Positions 15,397 through 23,906 of a stretch of DNA of 64,000 bases are shown piece by piece. The notes beneath the pieces are model-generated. The model was not told the DNA's origin, searched no databases, and was given only the letters and a program-made list of their open reading frames with translations. The stretch comes from Streptomyces microflavus. Its GTDB lineage: Bacteria > Actinomycetota > Actinomycetes > Streptomycetales > Streptomycetaceae. The stretch lies in contig NZ_BMUG01000017.1 of the NCBI RefSeq assembly GCF_014650075.1, forward strand, positions 62,001 through 126,000, written 5' to 3'. Positions within the stretch are counted from its first letter, which is position 1; each line of letters begins with the position of its first letter. A program made the position numbers and the translations under genes.

Positions 15397-16659
15397 TCAG
15401 GCCGTCTCGCGGACGCAGCGGGCCAGCGTGCGCAGGCCCTCGTCCAGCTCCTCGGTGGTGATGGTCAGCGGCGGCAGCAGCTTGACGACCTCGCTCTGCG
15501 GGCCGGAGGTCTCCAGCAGGAGCCCCAGCTGGAAGGCGCGGGCGCAGACCGCCGAGGCGCGTGCCGGGTCCTGGAACTCCATGCCCCAGACCAGACCGCG
15601 GCCACGGAACTGCGCGGTCGGCTCCTCGGCGCAGATGGCCAGCAGCGCCTGCTCGACCTGCTCGCCGCGGGCCCGGGTCTGCTTCTCCATCTGGCCGTCG
15701 GCCCAATAGGCGTCCAGCGCGGCGGCGGCCGTGACGAAGGCCGGGTTGTTGCCGCGGAAGGTGCCGTTGTGCTCGCCCGGCTCCCAGATGTCCAGCTCGG
15801 GCTTGAACAGGCACAGCGACATGGGCATGCCGTAGCCGCTGATGGACTTGGAGAGCGTGACGATGTCCGGGACGATCCCGGCCTCCTCGAAGGAGAAGAA
15901 GCCGCCGGTACGGCCGCAGCCCATCTGGATGTCGTCGACGATCAGCAGCATGTCCTGGCGGTGGCACAGCTCCTGCAGCGCCCGCAGCCACTCGGCGCGG
16001 GCGACGTTGATGCCGCCCTCGCCCTGGACCGTCTCCACGATCACGGCGGCGGGCTTGTTGAGGCCGGATCCCTGGTCCTCGAGGAGACGCTCGAACCAGA
16101 GGAAGTCGGGGACCGTACCGTCGAAGTAGTTGTCGAACGGCATCGGGGTGCCGTGCACCAGCGGGATGCCGGCCCCGGCCCGCTTGAACGCGTTGCCGGT
16201 GACGGCGAGCGAGCCCAGCGACATGCCGTGGAAGGCGTTGGTGAACGAGACGACGGACTCGCGGCCCTTGACCTTGCGGGCCAGCTTCAGCGCCGACTCG
16301 ACGGCGTTGGTGCCGGTGGGGCCGGGGAACATCACCTTGTACGGAAGGTCGCGCGGGCGCAGGATGACGTTCTGGAACGTCTCCAGGAAGGCGCGCTTGG
16401 CGGTGGTCGCCATGTCCAGGCCGTGGGTGATGCCGTCGCGCTCGATGTAGTCGATCAGTGCTCGTTTCAGCACCGGGTTGTTGTGGCCGTAGTTGAGCGA
16501 GCCGGCCCCGGCGAAGAAGTCCAGGTAGGTGTGGCCGTCCTCGTCGGTCAGCCGGGCGCCCTGCGCGCGGTCGAACACGGCGGGCCAGCCGCGGCAGTAG
16601 CTACGGACCTCCGACTCCAGGGTCTCGAAGACGCTCAGTGCGGGCGGGGTGATGGTCAC
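15397..16659 (-). CDS. ectB: Diaminobutyrate-2-oxoglutarate transaminase
   Basis: 420 residues, class III PLP aminotransferase making L-2,4-diaminobutyrate from aspartate semialdehyde and glutamate. PLP Lys271 lies in VTLSKSISGYGMPMSL, with the preceding LLIVDDIQMGCGRTG binding the cofactor; GPTGTNAVESALKLAR is the phosphate loop. GTG 16659 is used because AGGAGAT lies 6-9 bases upstream; the open frame further upstream is unrelated spacer. First committed ectoine step. Confidence 0.97.
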   Translation of the reverse strand: MTITPPALSVFETLESEVRSYCRGWPAVFDRAQGARLTDEDGHTYLDFFAGAGSLNYGHNNPVLKRALIDYIERDGITHGLDMATTAKRAFLETFQNVILRPRDLPYKVMFPGPTGTNAVESALKLARKVKGRESVVSFTNAFHGMSLGSLAVTGNAFKRAGAGIPLVHGTPMPFDNYFDGTVPDFLWFERLLEDQGSGLNKPAAVIVETVQGEGGINVARAEWLRALQELCHRQDMLLIVDDIQMGCGRTGGFFSFEEAGIVPDIVTLSKSISGYGMPMSLCLFKPELDIWEPGEHNGTFRGNNPAFVTAAAALDAYWADGQMEKQTRARGEQVEQALLAICAEEPTAQFRGRGLVWGMEFQDPARASAVCARAFQLGLLLETSGPQSEVVKLLPPLTITTEELDEGLRTLARCVRETA

Positions 16660-16775
16660 AGCGGATCTCCTGCGTGAGGGGGTGTGACGGGCAGTGGTCG
16701 GTGCTCCCTGCCGCACGGAGGCGGCCGGGACCGCGCCGGGTGGTCGGCCGGCGCGAAAAGTCGTGGGTGACCGGG

Positions 16776-16804
16776 CGGCGAGGAACCGGACGGCGAGGAA
16801 CCGG
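16776..16804. repeat. 15-bp direct repeat in the ectA-ectB spacer
   Basis: CGGCGAGGAACCGG occurs at 16776-16789 and 16791-16804 (period 15). The ectA-ectB spacer is 195 bases, unusually long for this operon; I see no gene in it. Confidence 0.6.
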
Positions 16805-16854
16805 GCGTACGGGTCAGGTACGCCGGGCCGTGAACGGGGGGCTCACAGTGCCGC

Positions 16855-17385
16855 TCAGGCGGCGAACGGGCCTATCCGGTACAGGACCTCCGGCAGGTGC
16901 GTCCCCTCCGGGAACAGCCCCCCGTCGAAGAGGACCTCCTGCTCCAGCGCGACGTCGTGCCGCTGGGCGTAGGACGTGAACAGCCGGTCGGACGCGGTGT
17001 TGTCCGGGGTGATCGTCGTCTCGACGCAGGAGAGTCCCTGTTCGGCGGCGACCCGGGCGGTCAGCGCGTCCAGCAGGGTGGCGGCCAGTCCCTTGCCCCG
17101 ATGCGCCTGGTCGACGGCCACCTGCCAGACGACGAGGGTCTCGGGGCGGTCGGGCCTGATGTAGCCGGTGACGAAGGCGATCGGCTCGCCGTCCTCGCCA
17201 CGGGCGACGGCGGACGTGGCGGCGAAGTCACGACACCACAGCAGGTAGCTGTACGAGGAGTTCAGGTCCAGGACCTCGGAGTCGCGGGCGATGCGCCAGA
17301 TCGCGGCTCCGTCCTCCACTCGTGGCGTGTCGATACTGAGGAATTCGCTTCGGGCACGGGCAAAATCTGCTGGTGCGGCGGTCAT
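16855..17385 (-). CDS. ectA: Diaminobutyrate acetyltransferase
   Basis: 176 residues, GNAT fold. Acetylates the gamma-amino group of L-2,4-diaminobutyrate. The acetyl-CoA loop is VAVDQAHRGKGLAATLLDAL; LDLNSSYSYLLWCRDF near residues 38-53 is the EctA substrate signature. ATG 17385 was chosen from the family N terminus; no strong Shine-Dalgarno is visible before it. The upstream 260 bases are AT-richer than the surroundings and should hold the operon promoter, but I could not settle -10/-35 boxes. Confidence 0.95.
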   Translation of the reverse strand: MTAAPADFARARSEFLSIDTPRVEDGAAIWRIARDSEVLDLNSSYSYLLWCRDFAATSAVARGEDGEPIAFVTGYIRPDRPETLVVWQVAVDQAHRGKGLAATLLDALTARVAAEQGLSCVETTITPDNTASDRLFTSYAQRHDVALEQEVLFDGGLFPEGTHLPEVLYRIGPFAA

Positions 17386-17646
17386 GCGAATTGAATTTAC
17401 CCAGCAAATTTCTAAATTGCATCGAGCTGAAGGGTTGGGTGGCGCGCCTCTCTGTGTTATCAGGCGTGCGCGAGAATCCCCCCGATCCGGGCACGATTTC
17501 ACGCTCTTTGTACCGAATTTTTCGGGCATAACGCTGCCCGTGTGGAGTCGGTCACAGGGTTGTAACTCCTCTGAGACGTGTCCGAATCATGGAGTTCGAG
17601 CCCCGAAAAAACTTCTGCGTTTACGGGGCGGGAAAGCGGGCAGAAG
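17386..17646 (-). promoter_or_regulatory. Ectoine operon upstream region
   Basis: 260-base non-coding stretch of markedly lower GC than the rest of the window. It contains AT-rich patches (GAATTGAATTTACC at 17389-17402, AAATTTCTAAATTGC around 17405-17419) and the short dyad CCGAA-TTT-TTCGG at 17513-17525. Salt/heat-induced transcription of ectABCD must start here; individual boxes are not resolved by eye. Confidence 0.5.
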
Positions 17647-17686
17647 AATGCGGGGAGCTGCTTTCGATAAAGCAGCTCCCCGCATT
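17647..17686 (-). terminator. Perfect 18-bp terminator hairpin
   Basis: AATGCGGGGAGCTGCTTT (17647-17664), loop CGAT (17665-17668), exact complement at 17669-17686. Read on the minus strand it lies 7 bases after the aminotransferase stop and is followed by CTTCTG, so it terminates that gene and insulates the ectoine promoter from read-through. Confidence 0.88.
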
Positions 17687-17693
17687 ATGAATA

Positions 17694-18800
17694 TCAGCGG
17701 CCCGGCCAGGTTTCCGCAACCGCGCGGCGGGCAGCTTCGAAGTCGACCTGCCGGCCCGTATCGGCCAGCGCCGCCCCCAGAGCCGCGAGCGAGGACAGCA
17801 CCGCGTTCCGCGTCGCATCCGCCCCGTAGTGATTGACCCGGATCATCTCCTTGGAGAGCGCCCCGCCGCCCGCGATCAGCGGCAGCGAGGGCTCCAGCTC
17901 CAGCGCCCGCGCGACCAGCGCGGCGGCGTCGGTCCCCGCCGGGGCGCGCAGCGTCGTGGCCACCGGAGCGGCGTCCCGCGCCTGCAGGACGTACGGCTCC
18001 AGACCGCCGCCCAGCGCCACCGCGCCCGCCCGGGTCGCCGCGGCCGCCGAGGCGTGGCGGGCCATCACGGTGTCCGGGCCGTTCGCCTCGATCCGCTCCA
18101 GACACGCCTCCAGGCCCAGCATCTCCAGCTGCGCCGGGGCGTGCGGCAGCGCCTTGCGGCCGCCGTCGATCCAGCGCTCCTTCCAGTCCAGCAGCGAGAG
18201 GTACGAGCGGCGCGGGGCGGCCGGGTTGGCGGCGATCCGCTCCCAGGCCCGCTCGCTGACCGACACCGCCGACACCCCGGCCGGACCGCCCATCGCCTTC
18301 TGCGCGCCGATCACGCACAGGTCGACGCCCCAGACGTCCGGCAGCAGCGGCTCGGCGCCCACCGAGGCGACCGCGTCCAGCATGAACAGCGCCCCGTGCG
18401 CCCGGACCACCTCACCGATCTCCGCGACCGGGTTGGTGTTGCCGGTCGCCGCCTCCGCGTGCACCAGCGAGACGAAGTCGATCTCCGGGTGCTCGGCGAG
18501 CGCCTCGGCGACCTGGGCGGCCGTCACAGCGGTGTGGAAGGGGACCGTGAGGTCGACGACCGTGGCCCCGCAGTCCCGCAGCCAGTTGCCGAAGGTCTGC
18601 CCGTACGGTCCGGTGACCACGTTCAGCGCGGTCGATCCGGGCCGGGCGCCGCCGCGGATGCAGCCCTCCAGCGGCAGCAGCGCCTCGCCCTGGGTGATGA
18701 CGACGTCCTGCTCGGTGGCGAGGAGCGCGGCCACCCGCCGCTCGATGGCCGCGAAGTGCGCGGCGGTCAGCGGGGGGAGGTCGAGGAAGGGGTGCGTCAC
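17694..18800 (-). CDS. Alanine-glyoxylate/pyridoxamine-pyruvate-type aminotransferase
   Basis: 368 residues, class V fold-type I. Schiff-base Lys168 in CVIGAQKAMGGPAGVS, with ALFMLDAVASVGAEP (cofactor Asp142) before it; VSLVHAEAATGNTNP and the C-terminal IRVNHYGADA are typical of the alanine-glyoxylate/serine-pyruvate/pyridoxamine-pyruvate group. Likely transfers amino groups from alanine or serine to glyoxylate or pyruvate. Sits upstream of the ectoine operon on the same strand but is cut off from it by a very strong terminator, so it is a separate unit. Confidence 0.85.
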   Translation of the reverse strand: MTHPFLDLPPLTAAHFAAIERRVAALLATEQDVVITQGEALLPLEGCIRGGARPGSTALNVVTGPYGQTFGNWLRDCGATVVDLTVPFHTAVTAAQVAEALAEHPEIDFVSLVHAEAATGNTNPVAEIGEVVRAHGALFMLDAVASVGAEPLLPDVWGVDLCVIGAQKAMGGPAGVSAVSVSERAWERIAANPAAPRRSYLSLLDWKERWIDGGRKALPHAPAQLEMLGLEACLERIEANGPDTVMARHASAAAATRAGAVALGGGLEPYVLQARDAAPVATTLRAPAGTDAAALVARALELEPSLPLIAGGGALSKEMIRVNHYGADATRNAVLSSLAALGAALADTGRQVDFEAARRAVAETWPGR

Positions 18801-18903
18801 GGTGGGGCTCTCTCCGGGTCGGGTCGGGCGGGGGCTTCCTTCTGGCCGGGCGGCGGGTCCCGCTCGCGGCCGACGCCCCCCTCGCAGCCTACCGAGGGCC
18901 TCG

Positions 18904-18909
18904 TACAGT
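18904..18909 (+). promoter_or_regulatory. -10 box of a probable leaderless amidohydrolase mRNA
   Basis: TACAGT at 18904-18909 with seven bases to ATG 18917 and no Shine-Dalgarno sequence. A clear -35 is not seen. Confidence 0.4.
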
Positions 18910-18916
18910 GCCGCCT

Positions 18917-20029
18917 ATGAGTGATCAGGTGCGTGACCGGGACGGGCAGCGGGTGCTGCGGGTGAAGGGACGGGTCCTCGTCGGCCCGGACGAGGTGCGC
19001 GACGAACTGTGGGCCGTCGACGGGCGGATCACCTACGAGCGCCCGCCCGGCGCGGACCGCGCGCAGACCGTCACGGGCTGGGCGCTGCCCGGCCTCGTCG
19101 ACGCGCACTGCCATGTGGGCCTGGACCGGCACGGCCCGGTCGACGCGGCGACCGCCGAGAAGCAGGCGCTCACCGACCGGGAGGCCGGGACCCTGCTCAT
19201 CCGGGACGCGGGATCGCCCTCCGACACCCGGTGGATCGACGAGCGCGAGGACCTGCCGAAGATCATCCGGGCGGGCCGCCACATCGCCAGGACCCGCCGC
19301 TACATCCGTAACTACGCCCACGAGATCGAGCCCGGCGACCTCGTCGCGTACGTCGCCCAGGAGGCCCGGCGCGGCGACGGCTGGGTCAAGCTGGTGGGGG
19401 ACTGGATCGACCGGGACGCCGGGGACCTGACCGCCTGCTGGCCGCGCGGCGAGGTCGAGGCGGCCATCGCCGAGGCGCACCGGCTGGGCGCCCGGGTCAC
19501 CGCGCACTGCTTCGCCGAGGAGGCGCTGCGCGATCTGGTGGAGGCGGGCATCGACTGCATCGAGCACGCGACAGGACTCACCGAGGAGACCATTCCGCTC
19601 TTCGCCGAGCGGGGCGTGGCGATCGTCCCGACGCTGGTCAACATCGCCACGTTCCCCGACCTCGCGGCGGGCGGCGAGGCCAAGTTCCCCCGCTGGTCGG
19701 CCCATATGCGGCAGCTGTACGAGCGCCGCTACGACACCGTGCGCGCCGCGTACGACGCCGGCATCCCCGTCTACGTCGGCACCGACGCGGGCGGCTCGCT
19801 CGCGCACGGCCTGGTCGCGGGGGAGGTCGCCGAGCTGGTGAAGGCGGGCATCCCGCCCCTGGAGGCACTCTCCGCGACCGCGTGGGGGGCCAGGCGGTGG
19901 CTGGGGCGGCCGGTGCTGGAGGAGGGCGCTCCGGCGGACCTGGTCGTGTACGACGAGGATCCGCGCGCGGACGTCCGGGTGCTGGCGGCTCCGCGCCACA
20001 TCGTGCTGAACGGGCGGGTGACCGGGTGA
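18917..20029 (+). CDS. Amidohydrolase-family metal-dependent hydrolase
   Basis: 370 residues. TIM-barrel amidohydrolase: first metal ligands H-x-H in LPGLVDAHCHVGLDRH, further His in RVTAHCFAEEALRDLV and CIEHATGLTEE, and catalytic Asp in VYVGTDAGGSLAHGL; the C-terminal small domain has the ADLVVYDEDPRADVRVL motif. Belongs to the imidazolonepropionase-like/prolidase-like branch; the substrate is not predictable from sequence. ATG 18917 preferred over in-frame GTG 18908, which overlaps the -10 box. Confidence 0.86.
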   Translation: MSDQVRDRDGQRVLRVKGRVLVGPDEVRDELWAVDGRITYERPPGADRAQTVTGWALPGLVDAHCHVGLDRHGPVDAATAEKQALTDREAGTLLIRDAGSPSDTRWIDEREDLPKIIRAGRHIARTRRYIRNYAHEIEPGDLVAYVAQEARRGDGWVKLVGDWIDRDAGDLTACWPRGEVEAAIAEAHRLGARVTAHCFAEEALRDLVEAGIDCIEHATGLTEETIPLFAERGVAIVPTLVNIATFPDLAAGGEAKFPRWSAHMRQLYERRYDTVRAAYDAGIPVYVGTDAGGSLAHGLVAGEVAELVKAGIPPLEALSATAWGARRWLGRPVLEEGAPADLVVYDEDPRADVRVLAAPRHIVLNGRVTG

Positions 20030-20343
20030 CCGGGTGGAGCGGTGCTGTGTTGACCGGCAGTTACGGACCAGGCCCCGGCTCGTTGATGCACTTCTGCGCA
20101 CGCTCCGGCGCAGTCGTACGGCGTTCGGCTCGCGCCGTGTGAAACGGGTGACGCCAGGGAACGCACGTGCCGAAATATTCGAATGTGCGCGCGGAAACCC
20201 CCCTTTGGGGTGAACTCACGTCAGGTATCCGCCAGTTCACCCTCAGTGCGTAAAGATTCACGGAGTCGAGGCCACCGGTGCACGCGATGTCCCCCATTGA
20301 CGGCATCCGGTGGCTCCATGTCTCTTGTGGGGGTTCCACCATC
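20030..20343 (+). promoter_or_regulatory. Upstream region of sortase substrate, with 9-bp dyad
   Basis: 314 bases without a convincing gene. Contains GGGTGAACT at 20208-20216 and its exact complement AGTTCACCC at 20234-20242, 17 bases apart, a plausible operator or RNA stem, and an AT-rich AATATTCGAAT at 20174-20184. An ATG-opened in-frame extension exists from 20278 but lacks signal-peptide character. Confidence 0.5.
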
Positions 20344-21333
20344 TTGAACAGCAACACCTTCCGTCGCGCTGCCCTGGCGGCCGTCGCCGCTCCCGTCGCC
20401 CTGTTTGCCGCCGTCCCCGCGCAGGCAGCCCCGGCGACACCCGCCACCGGCGGTGAGGGCAGGGCGAGCGCGGTCGTGCTCCGCACCGGGCTCGACGTCT
20501 CGCTCCTCAACAAGTCCGTCCACGTGCCCCTCAAGGTCACGCTCAACGAGGTGCAGGCGCCGGCCAGCGCCGAGAAGACCGCGCTCACCGTGAACCTGGA
20601 CGGGGTGGCGGGCGGCCGTCCGGTCAGCGTCCTGCGCGCCGATGTGGCCACCGCGAACGCCACCGTCGACAAGAACAAGGCCGAGGGGTACACCAACCTC
20701 GCCAAGGCCCGGGTCCATGTGCCCGGACTGCCGCTGCTCTCGCTCATCGAGGTCGAGAAGGTGACCTCCAAGGCGCTCTGCGAGGTCGGCAAGGAGCCCG
20801 TGGCGGAGTCGAACGTGCTCGGCCACGTCAAGGTGCTCGGCAAGAAGGTGACGCTCTCCGCGGGCGGGCCCACCCGGGTCGCGGTGCCGGGCGTCGGTGA
20901 GGTGAGCCTCGACCTCTCCAGCACGGAGACCACCTCGCGTACGGCCGCCGCGACGGCACTCCGGCTCAAGGTCTCGGTGAACCCGCTCAACCTCAACGTG
21001 GCCGAGGTGGAGGGCGACATCACCCTGGCCGAGGCGACCTGCGAGACCCCGAAGGCGCCGAAGACGCCCGAGAAGCCCGAGAAGCCCGAGCAGCCGGGCG
21101 GCAGCGACGGCGGTTCCACGGACGGCGGTTCCACCGGTGGTGACACGGGCGGCGACGCCCCCGATGTGAAGCCGCAGACCGGATCCGACGCCGGTAAGGC
21201 CCCCACCACGGCCAACCTCGCCGAGACCGGCGGCAGCTCCACCACCCCGTACCTCGCGGGCGGCGCGGCCCTGCTGCTGGCGATCGGGGCGGGCGCCACG
21301 GTGGTCGCGCGCAGGCGCGGCAGCCAGGGCTGA
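20344..21333 (+). CDS. Secreted LAETG-type sortase substrate (SCO1860-like)
   Basis: 329 residues from TTG 20344. Signal peptide NSNTFRRAALAAVAAPVALF ending AVPAQA-APA; a long beta-rich extracellular region (about 35-225) with the single pair of cysteines (ALCEVG, ATCETP); a charged Pro/Lys/Glu then Gly/Ser/Asp-rich spacer (about 228-285); then LAETG, a hydrophobic helix and a RRRGSQG tail, the full cell-wall sorting signal. LAxTG is the motif of class E sortases, so the protein is covalently attached to peptidoglycan. TTG start chosen because upstream ATGs (20278, 20287) add a non-signal leader; GGGGG at 20331-20335 is a weak ribosome site. Homologous, from memory, to S. coelicolor SCO1860; role unknown. 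Confidence 0.85.
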   Translation: MNSNTFRRAALAAVAAPVALFAAVPAQAAPATPATGGEGRASAVVLRTGLDVSLLNKSVHVPLKVTLNEVQAPASAEKTALTVNLDGVAGGRPVSVLRADVATANATVDKNKAEGYTNLAKARVHVPGLPLLSLIEVEKVTSKALCEVGKEPVAESNVLGHVKVLGKKVTLSAGGPTRVAVPGVGEVSLDLSSTETTSRTAAATALRLKVSVNPLNLNVAEVEGDITLAEATCETPKAPKTPEKPEKPEQPGGSDGGSTDGGSTGGDTGGDAPDVKPQTGSDAGKAPTTANLAETGGSSTTPYLAGGAALLLAIGAGATVVARRRGSQG

Positions 21334-21352
21334 TCCCGGCCCACCCACAAGG

Positions 21353-21394
21353 CCCGGGGGCGGCGTTCGTACGACGGAACGCCGCCCCCCGGGG
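21353..21394. terminator. Convergent terminator hairpin
   Basis: GGGGGCGGCGTTC (21356-21368) pairs with 21377-21389; beyond a one-base bulge CCC/GGGG extends the stem. Lies between the convergent sortase-substrate and cobC genes (gap 66 bases). Confidence 0.75.
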
Positions 21395-21399
21395 CTCCC

Positions 21400-22980
21400 T
21401 CAGCGCCCGGTCCGCGCGGGCAGCGCCTGGACGGCCTGGTCCAGGGCCTGGAGGAAGCGGTTGGTCGTCGCCCGGTCGCGCACGGCGAGCCGCAGCCACT
21501 GCGGCCCGAGCCCCGGGAACGTATCGCCGCGCCGGGCCGCGAAGCCCAGCAGCCGCAGCCGTTCACGGATCTCCGCCGCCCGCTCCAGCTGGACCAGGAC
21601 GAACGGACCCCGGGCCTCCTCGACCGCCCGCACCTCGCTGAACTCCGCGAGCCCGGCCAGCAGATGGGCCCGGTCCACGGTGATCCGGTCCGCCGCCTCC
21701 GCCGCCTCCACCAGCGCCCTCGGCTCCATGCACGCCTCCGCCGCCGCCAGCGCCGGGGACGACACCGGCCACAGCGGCTGCGCCTCGGCGAGCAGCGCGA
21801 CGGTCTCCGGGTCGGCCAGGACGTAGCCGATCCGCAGCCCGGCCAGCCCCCACGTCTTGGTGAGGCTGCGCAGTACGACAAGCCCCGGGATGTCCGTCCG
21901 TCCGCACAACGCCTCGCGCTCGCCCGGCACGACGTCCATGAACGCCTCGTCGACCACCAGCGTCCGCCCCGGTCTGGCCAGCCGCTCCAGCAGGGCCGCC
22001 GGGTGCAGCACGGACGTCGGGTTGGTCGGATTGCCGACCACCACCAGATCCGCCTCGTCGGGGACCGCCGCCGGGTCCAGCCGGAAGCCGTCCTCCTCCC
22101 GCAGCAGCACCCGCCCCACCCCGTGCCCGGCCGCCCGCAGCGCCGCCTCCGGCTCGGTGAACTGCGGATGCACGACCACCGGACAGCGGGCCGGCAGCGC
22201 CCGTGCGATCAGGACGAACGCCTCGGCGGCACCGGCCGTCAACAGGACGCGCTCAACAGGCAGTCCGTGCCGCTCGGCGACGGCCGCCCGGGCCGATGTG
22301 CCGTCGGGATAGGCGGCAAGTGAGACCAGGGACGCCGCTATCCGCTGGCGCAGCCACTCCGGTGGTGTGTGGGTACGGACGTTCACGGCGAGATCGGTGA
22401 GGTTCTCGCCGCGCACCTCCGCGTCGCCGTGGTGGCGCAGGTCGGGCCCGGCACTCTCGATGTCTCGCGTGGGGGGATGCGTGGGGGGATTCATGGCTGT
22501 CATGGTGAACGGCCGGGGGCCTTCCGTCACGAGTGGGGTGGAAGTTTTCTCGCCGGAAACAGGGAATGGCGTGAGGACGGCCGGAAACCGGCGTGCCACC
22601 GCGCACGTCGCGAGCCCCTTGCCGCCGGACTTCTCCACCACCAGCTCGTCCGCCTCGATCAGAGCCGCCGCCTCAGCGACCGAGGGCGTCCCCACCGCCC
22701 TGTCCGCCGCGTCCGACGGATTCGGCACGCGCACCCCGGCCAGCGCCGCCGCCGGATACGTCACCACCGGGACCCCGAGCCGGGCGGCGGCCCCCACGAT
22801 CCCCGGCTCGTCCGCCTTCGCGTCGACGGTCGCCACCTCCACCACATCGGCGGTACGCAGCCCCGCCCCGCGCAGCGTCTCCTCGATCAGGCCGAGCACC
22901 TCGTCGAGCGGGGCGCCGCGCCGGGCGCCGACCCCGACGACCAGTTTCCGCGCGCCGGGTTCGGGTGTGGGGGTCGTCAT
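21400..22980 (-). CDS. cobC: CobE/CbiG-C domain fused to CobC-type PLP aminotransferase
   Basis: 526 residues without an internal stop. Residues 1-157 match the CobE/CbiG C-terminal domain (GVGARRGAPLDEVLGLIEETL, VDAKADEPGIVGAAARLGVP, GKGLATCAVAR) that takes part in corrin ring-contraction chemistry. Residues about 160-526 are a fold-type I aminotransferase of the CobC/Rv2231c (threonine-phosphate decarboxylase/histidinol-phosphate-aminotransferase-like) group: VVGNPTNPTSVL, TLVVDEAFMDVVP, and Schiff-base Lys in VLRSLTKTWGLAGLRIGYV. The second half could also start at ATG 22503 or 22494, but neither has a well-placed Shine-Dalgarno. Makes or attaches the aminopropanol linker for cobalamin. 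Gene symbol is by similarity. Confidence 0.85.
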   Translation of the reverse strand: MTTPTPEPGARKLVVGVGARRGAPLDEVLGLIEETLRGAGLRTADVVEVATVDAKADEPGIVGAAARLGVPVVTYPAAALAGVRVPNPSDAADRAVGTPSVAEAAALIEADELVVEKSGGKGLATCAVARRFPAVLTPFPVSGEKTSTPLVTEGPRPFTMTAMNPPTHPPTRDIESAGPDLRHHGDAEVRGENLTDLAVNVRTHTPPEWLRQRIAASLVSLAAYPDGTSARAAVAERHGLPVERVLLTAGAAEAFVLIARALPARCPVVVHPQFTEPEAALRAAGHGVGRVLLREEDGFRLDPAAVPDEADLVVVGNPTNPTSVLHPAALLERLARPGRTLVVDEAFMDVVPGEREALCGRTDIPGLVVLRSLTKTWGLAGLRIGYVLADPETVALLAEAQPLWPVSSPALAAAEACMEPRALVEAAEAADRITVDRAHLLAGLAEFSEVRAVEEARGPFVLVQLERAAEIRERLRLLGFAARRGDTFPGLGPQWLRLAVRDRATTNRFLQALDQAVQALPARTGR

Positions 22981-23150
22981 GGCGGAGCCTGCCTTTCAGA
23001 TCACGCGGTGGGGGGTGGAGCTGTGCCGTATACGGTCACGGACCCGGCGGCCGTACGGCTCACGGACCCGGGCGTACGGGTGGGTGCGGGCGACCCCGGT
23101 AAGGACACCCTGAGATGCGGCCGGAGGGGTCGATCGACTAGCAAGAGCCC

Positions 23151-23873
23151 ATGGCGGTGTTCGTCGCGCTCGGCGCGTTCCTGATGACTCTGGCCGGCGG
23201 CTGGGTCGCGCAACGCGTCACGGACCGCCGCCACCTGGTGCTCGGCTTCGCGGGCGGGCTGATGCTCGGCGTGGTCGGCCTGGACCTCCTGCCGGAGGCG
23301 ATGGAGGCCGCGGGCGACCCGGTGTTCGGGGTGCCGGCCGCCCTGCTGCTCTTCGTCGGCGGCTTTCTGGTGGCCCATCTGGTCGAGGGGCTGCTCGCCG
23401 TACGCCAGGTGGCACACGGGGCGAGCGGCGAACGCGTACCGCAGGTGGGGCTGACGGCGGCCGCCGCGATGGTCGCCCACAGCCTGATGGACGGCATCGC
23501 GCTGGGCGCCGCCTTCCAGGTCAGCGGGGCCATGGGCCTGGCCGTCGCGCTGGCGGTGATCAGTCATGACTTCGCCGACGGATTCAACACGTACACCCTC
23601 ACGAGTCTTTACGGGAACGCCCGCCGCAAGGCGCTCCTGATGCTGTTCGCGGCCGCGGTGGCGCCGGTCGTGGGCGCCGCGACGACGCTGCTGTTCACCC
23701 TTCCGGAGGTACTGCTCGGCGGCTATCTCGGATTCTTCGGCGGAGCCCTGCTCTACCTGGCCGCTGCGGAGATTCTTCCCGAGGCACACCACACCCATCC
23801 CGCCCGTTCCACCCTTCTCTGCACCATCGGGGGCGTGGGCTTCATCTGGCTGGTCGTGGGCATCGCCGAGTGA
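23151..23873 (+). CDS. ZIP-family divalent metal transporter
   Basis: 240 residues, eight membrane helices. Helix 4 carries AHSLMDGIALGAAF and helix 5 ISHDFADGFNTY, the ZIP metal-site motifs (HSxxDG and an H-D-x2-D variant). The loop after helix 3 is short. Probable zinc, iron or cobalt importer in the cytoplasmic membrane; its position among cobalamin genes makes cobalt tempting, but it is on the opposite strand with no riboswitch, so this is only inference. Ends 33 bases from the convergent cobB stop. Confidence 0.88.
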   Translation: MAVFVALGAFLMTLAGGWVAQRVTDRRHLVLGFAGGLMLGVVGLDLLPEAMEAAGDPVFGVPAALLLFVGGFLVAHLVEGLLAVRQVAHGASGERVPQVGLTAAAAMVAHSLMDGIALGAAFQVSGAMGLAVALAVISHDFADGFNTYTLTSLYGNARRKALLMLFAAAVAPVVGAATTLLFTLPEVLLGGYLGFFGGALLYLAAAEILPEAHHTHPARSTLLCTIGGVGFIWLVVGIAE

Positions 23874-23906
23874 GCCCGCGTACGCCCTCGCGTGCCTCTG
23901 TGCGCC

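Noticed and set aside
20208..20251. PHO box upstream of the sortase substrate
   Set aside because: GTTCACC half-sites occur only singly and in inverted orientation, not as adjoining 11-bp direct repeats.
22981..23150. Second cobalamin riboswitch before the CobE-CobC gene
   Set aside because: None of the B12-box blocks is present; the gap only has a short direct repeat CACGGACCCGG.
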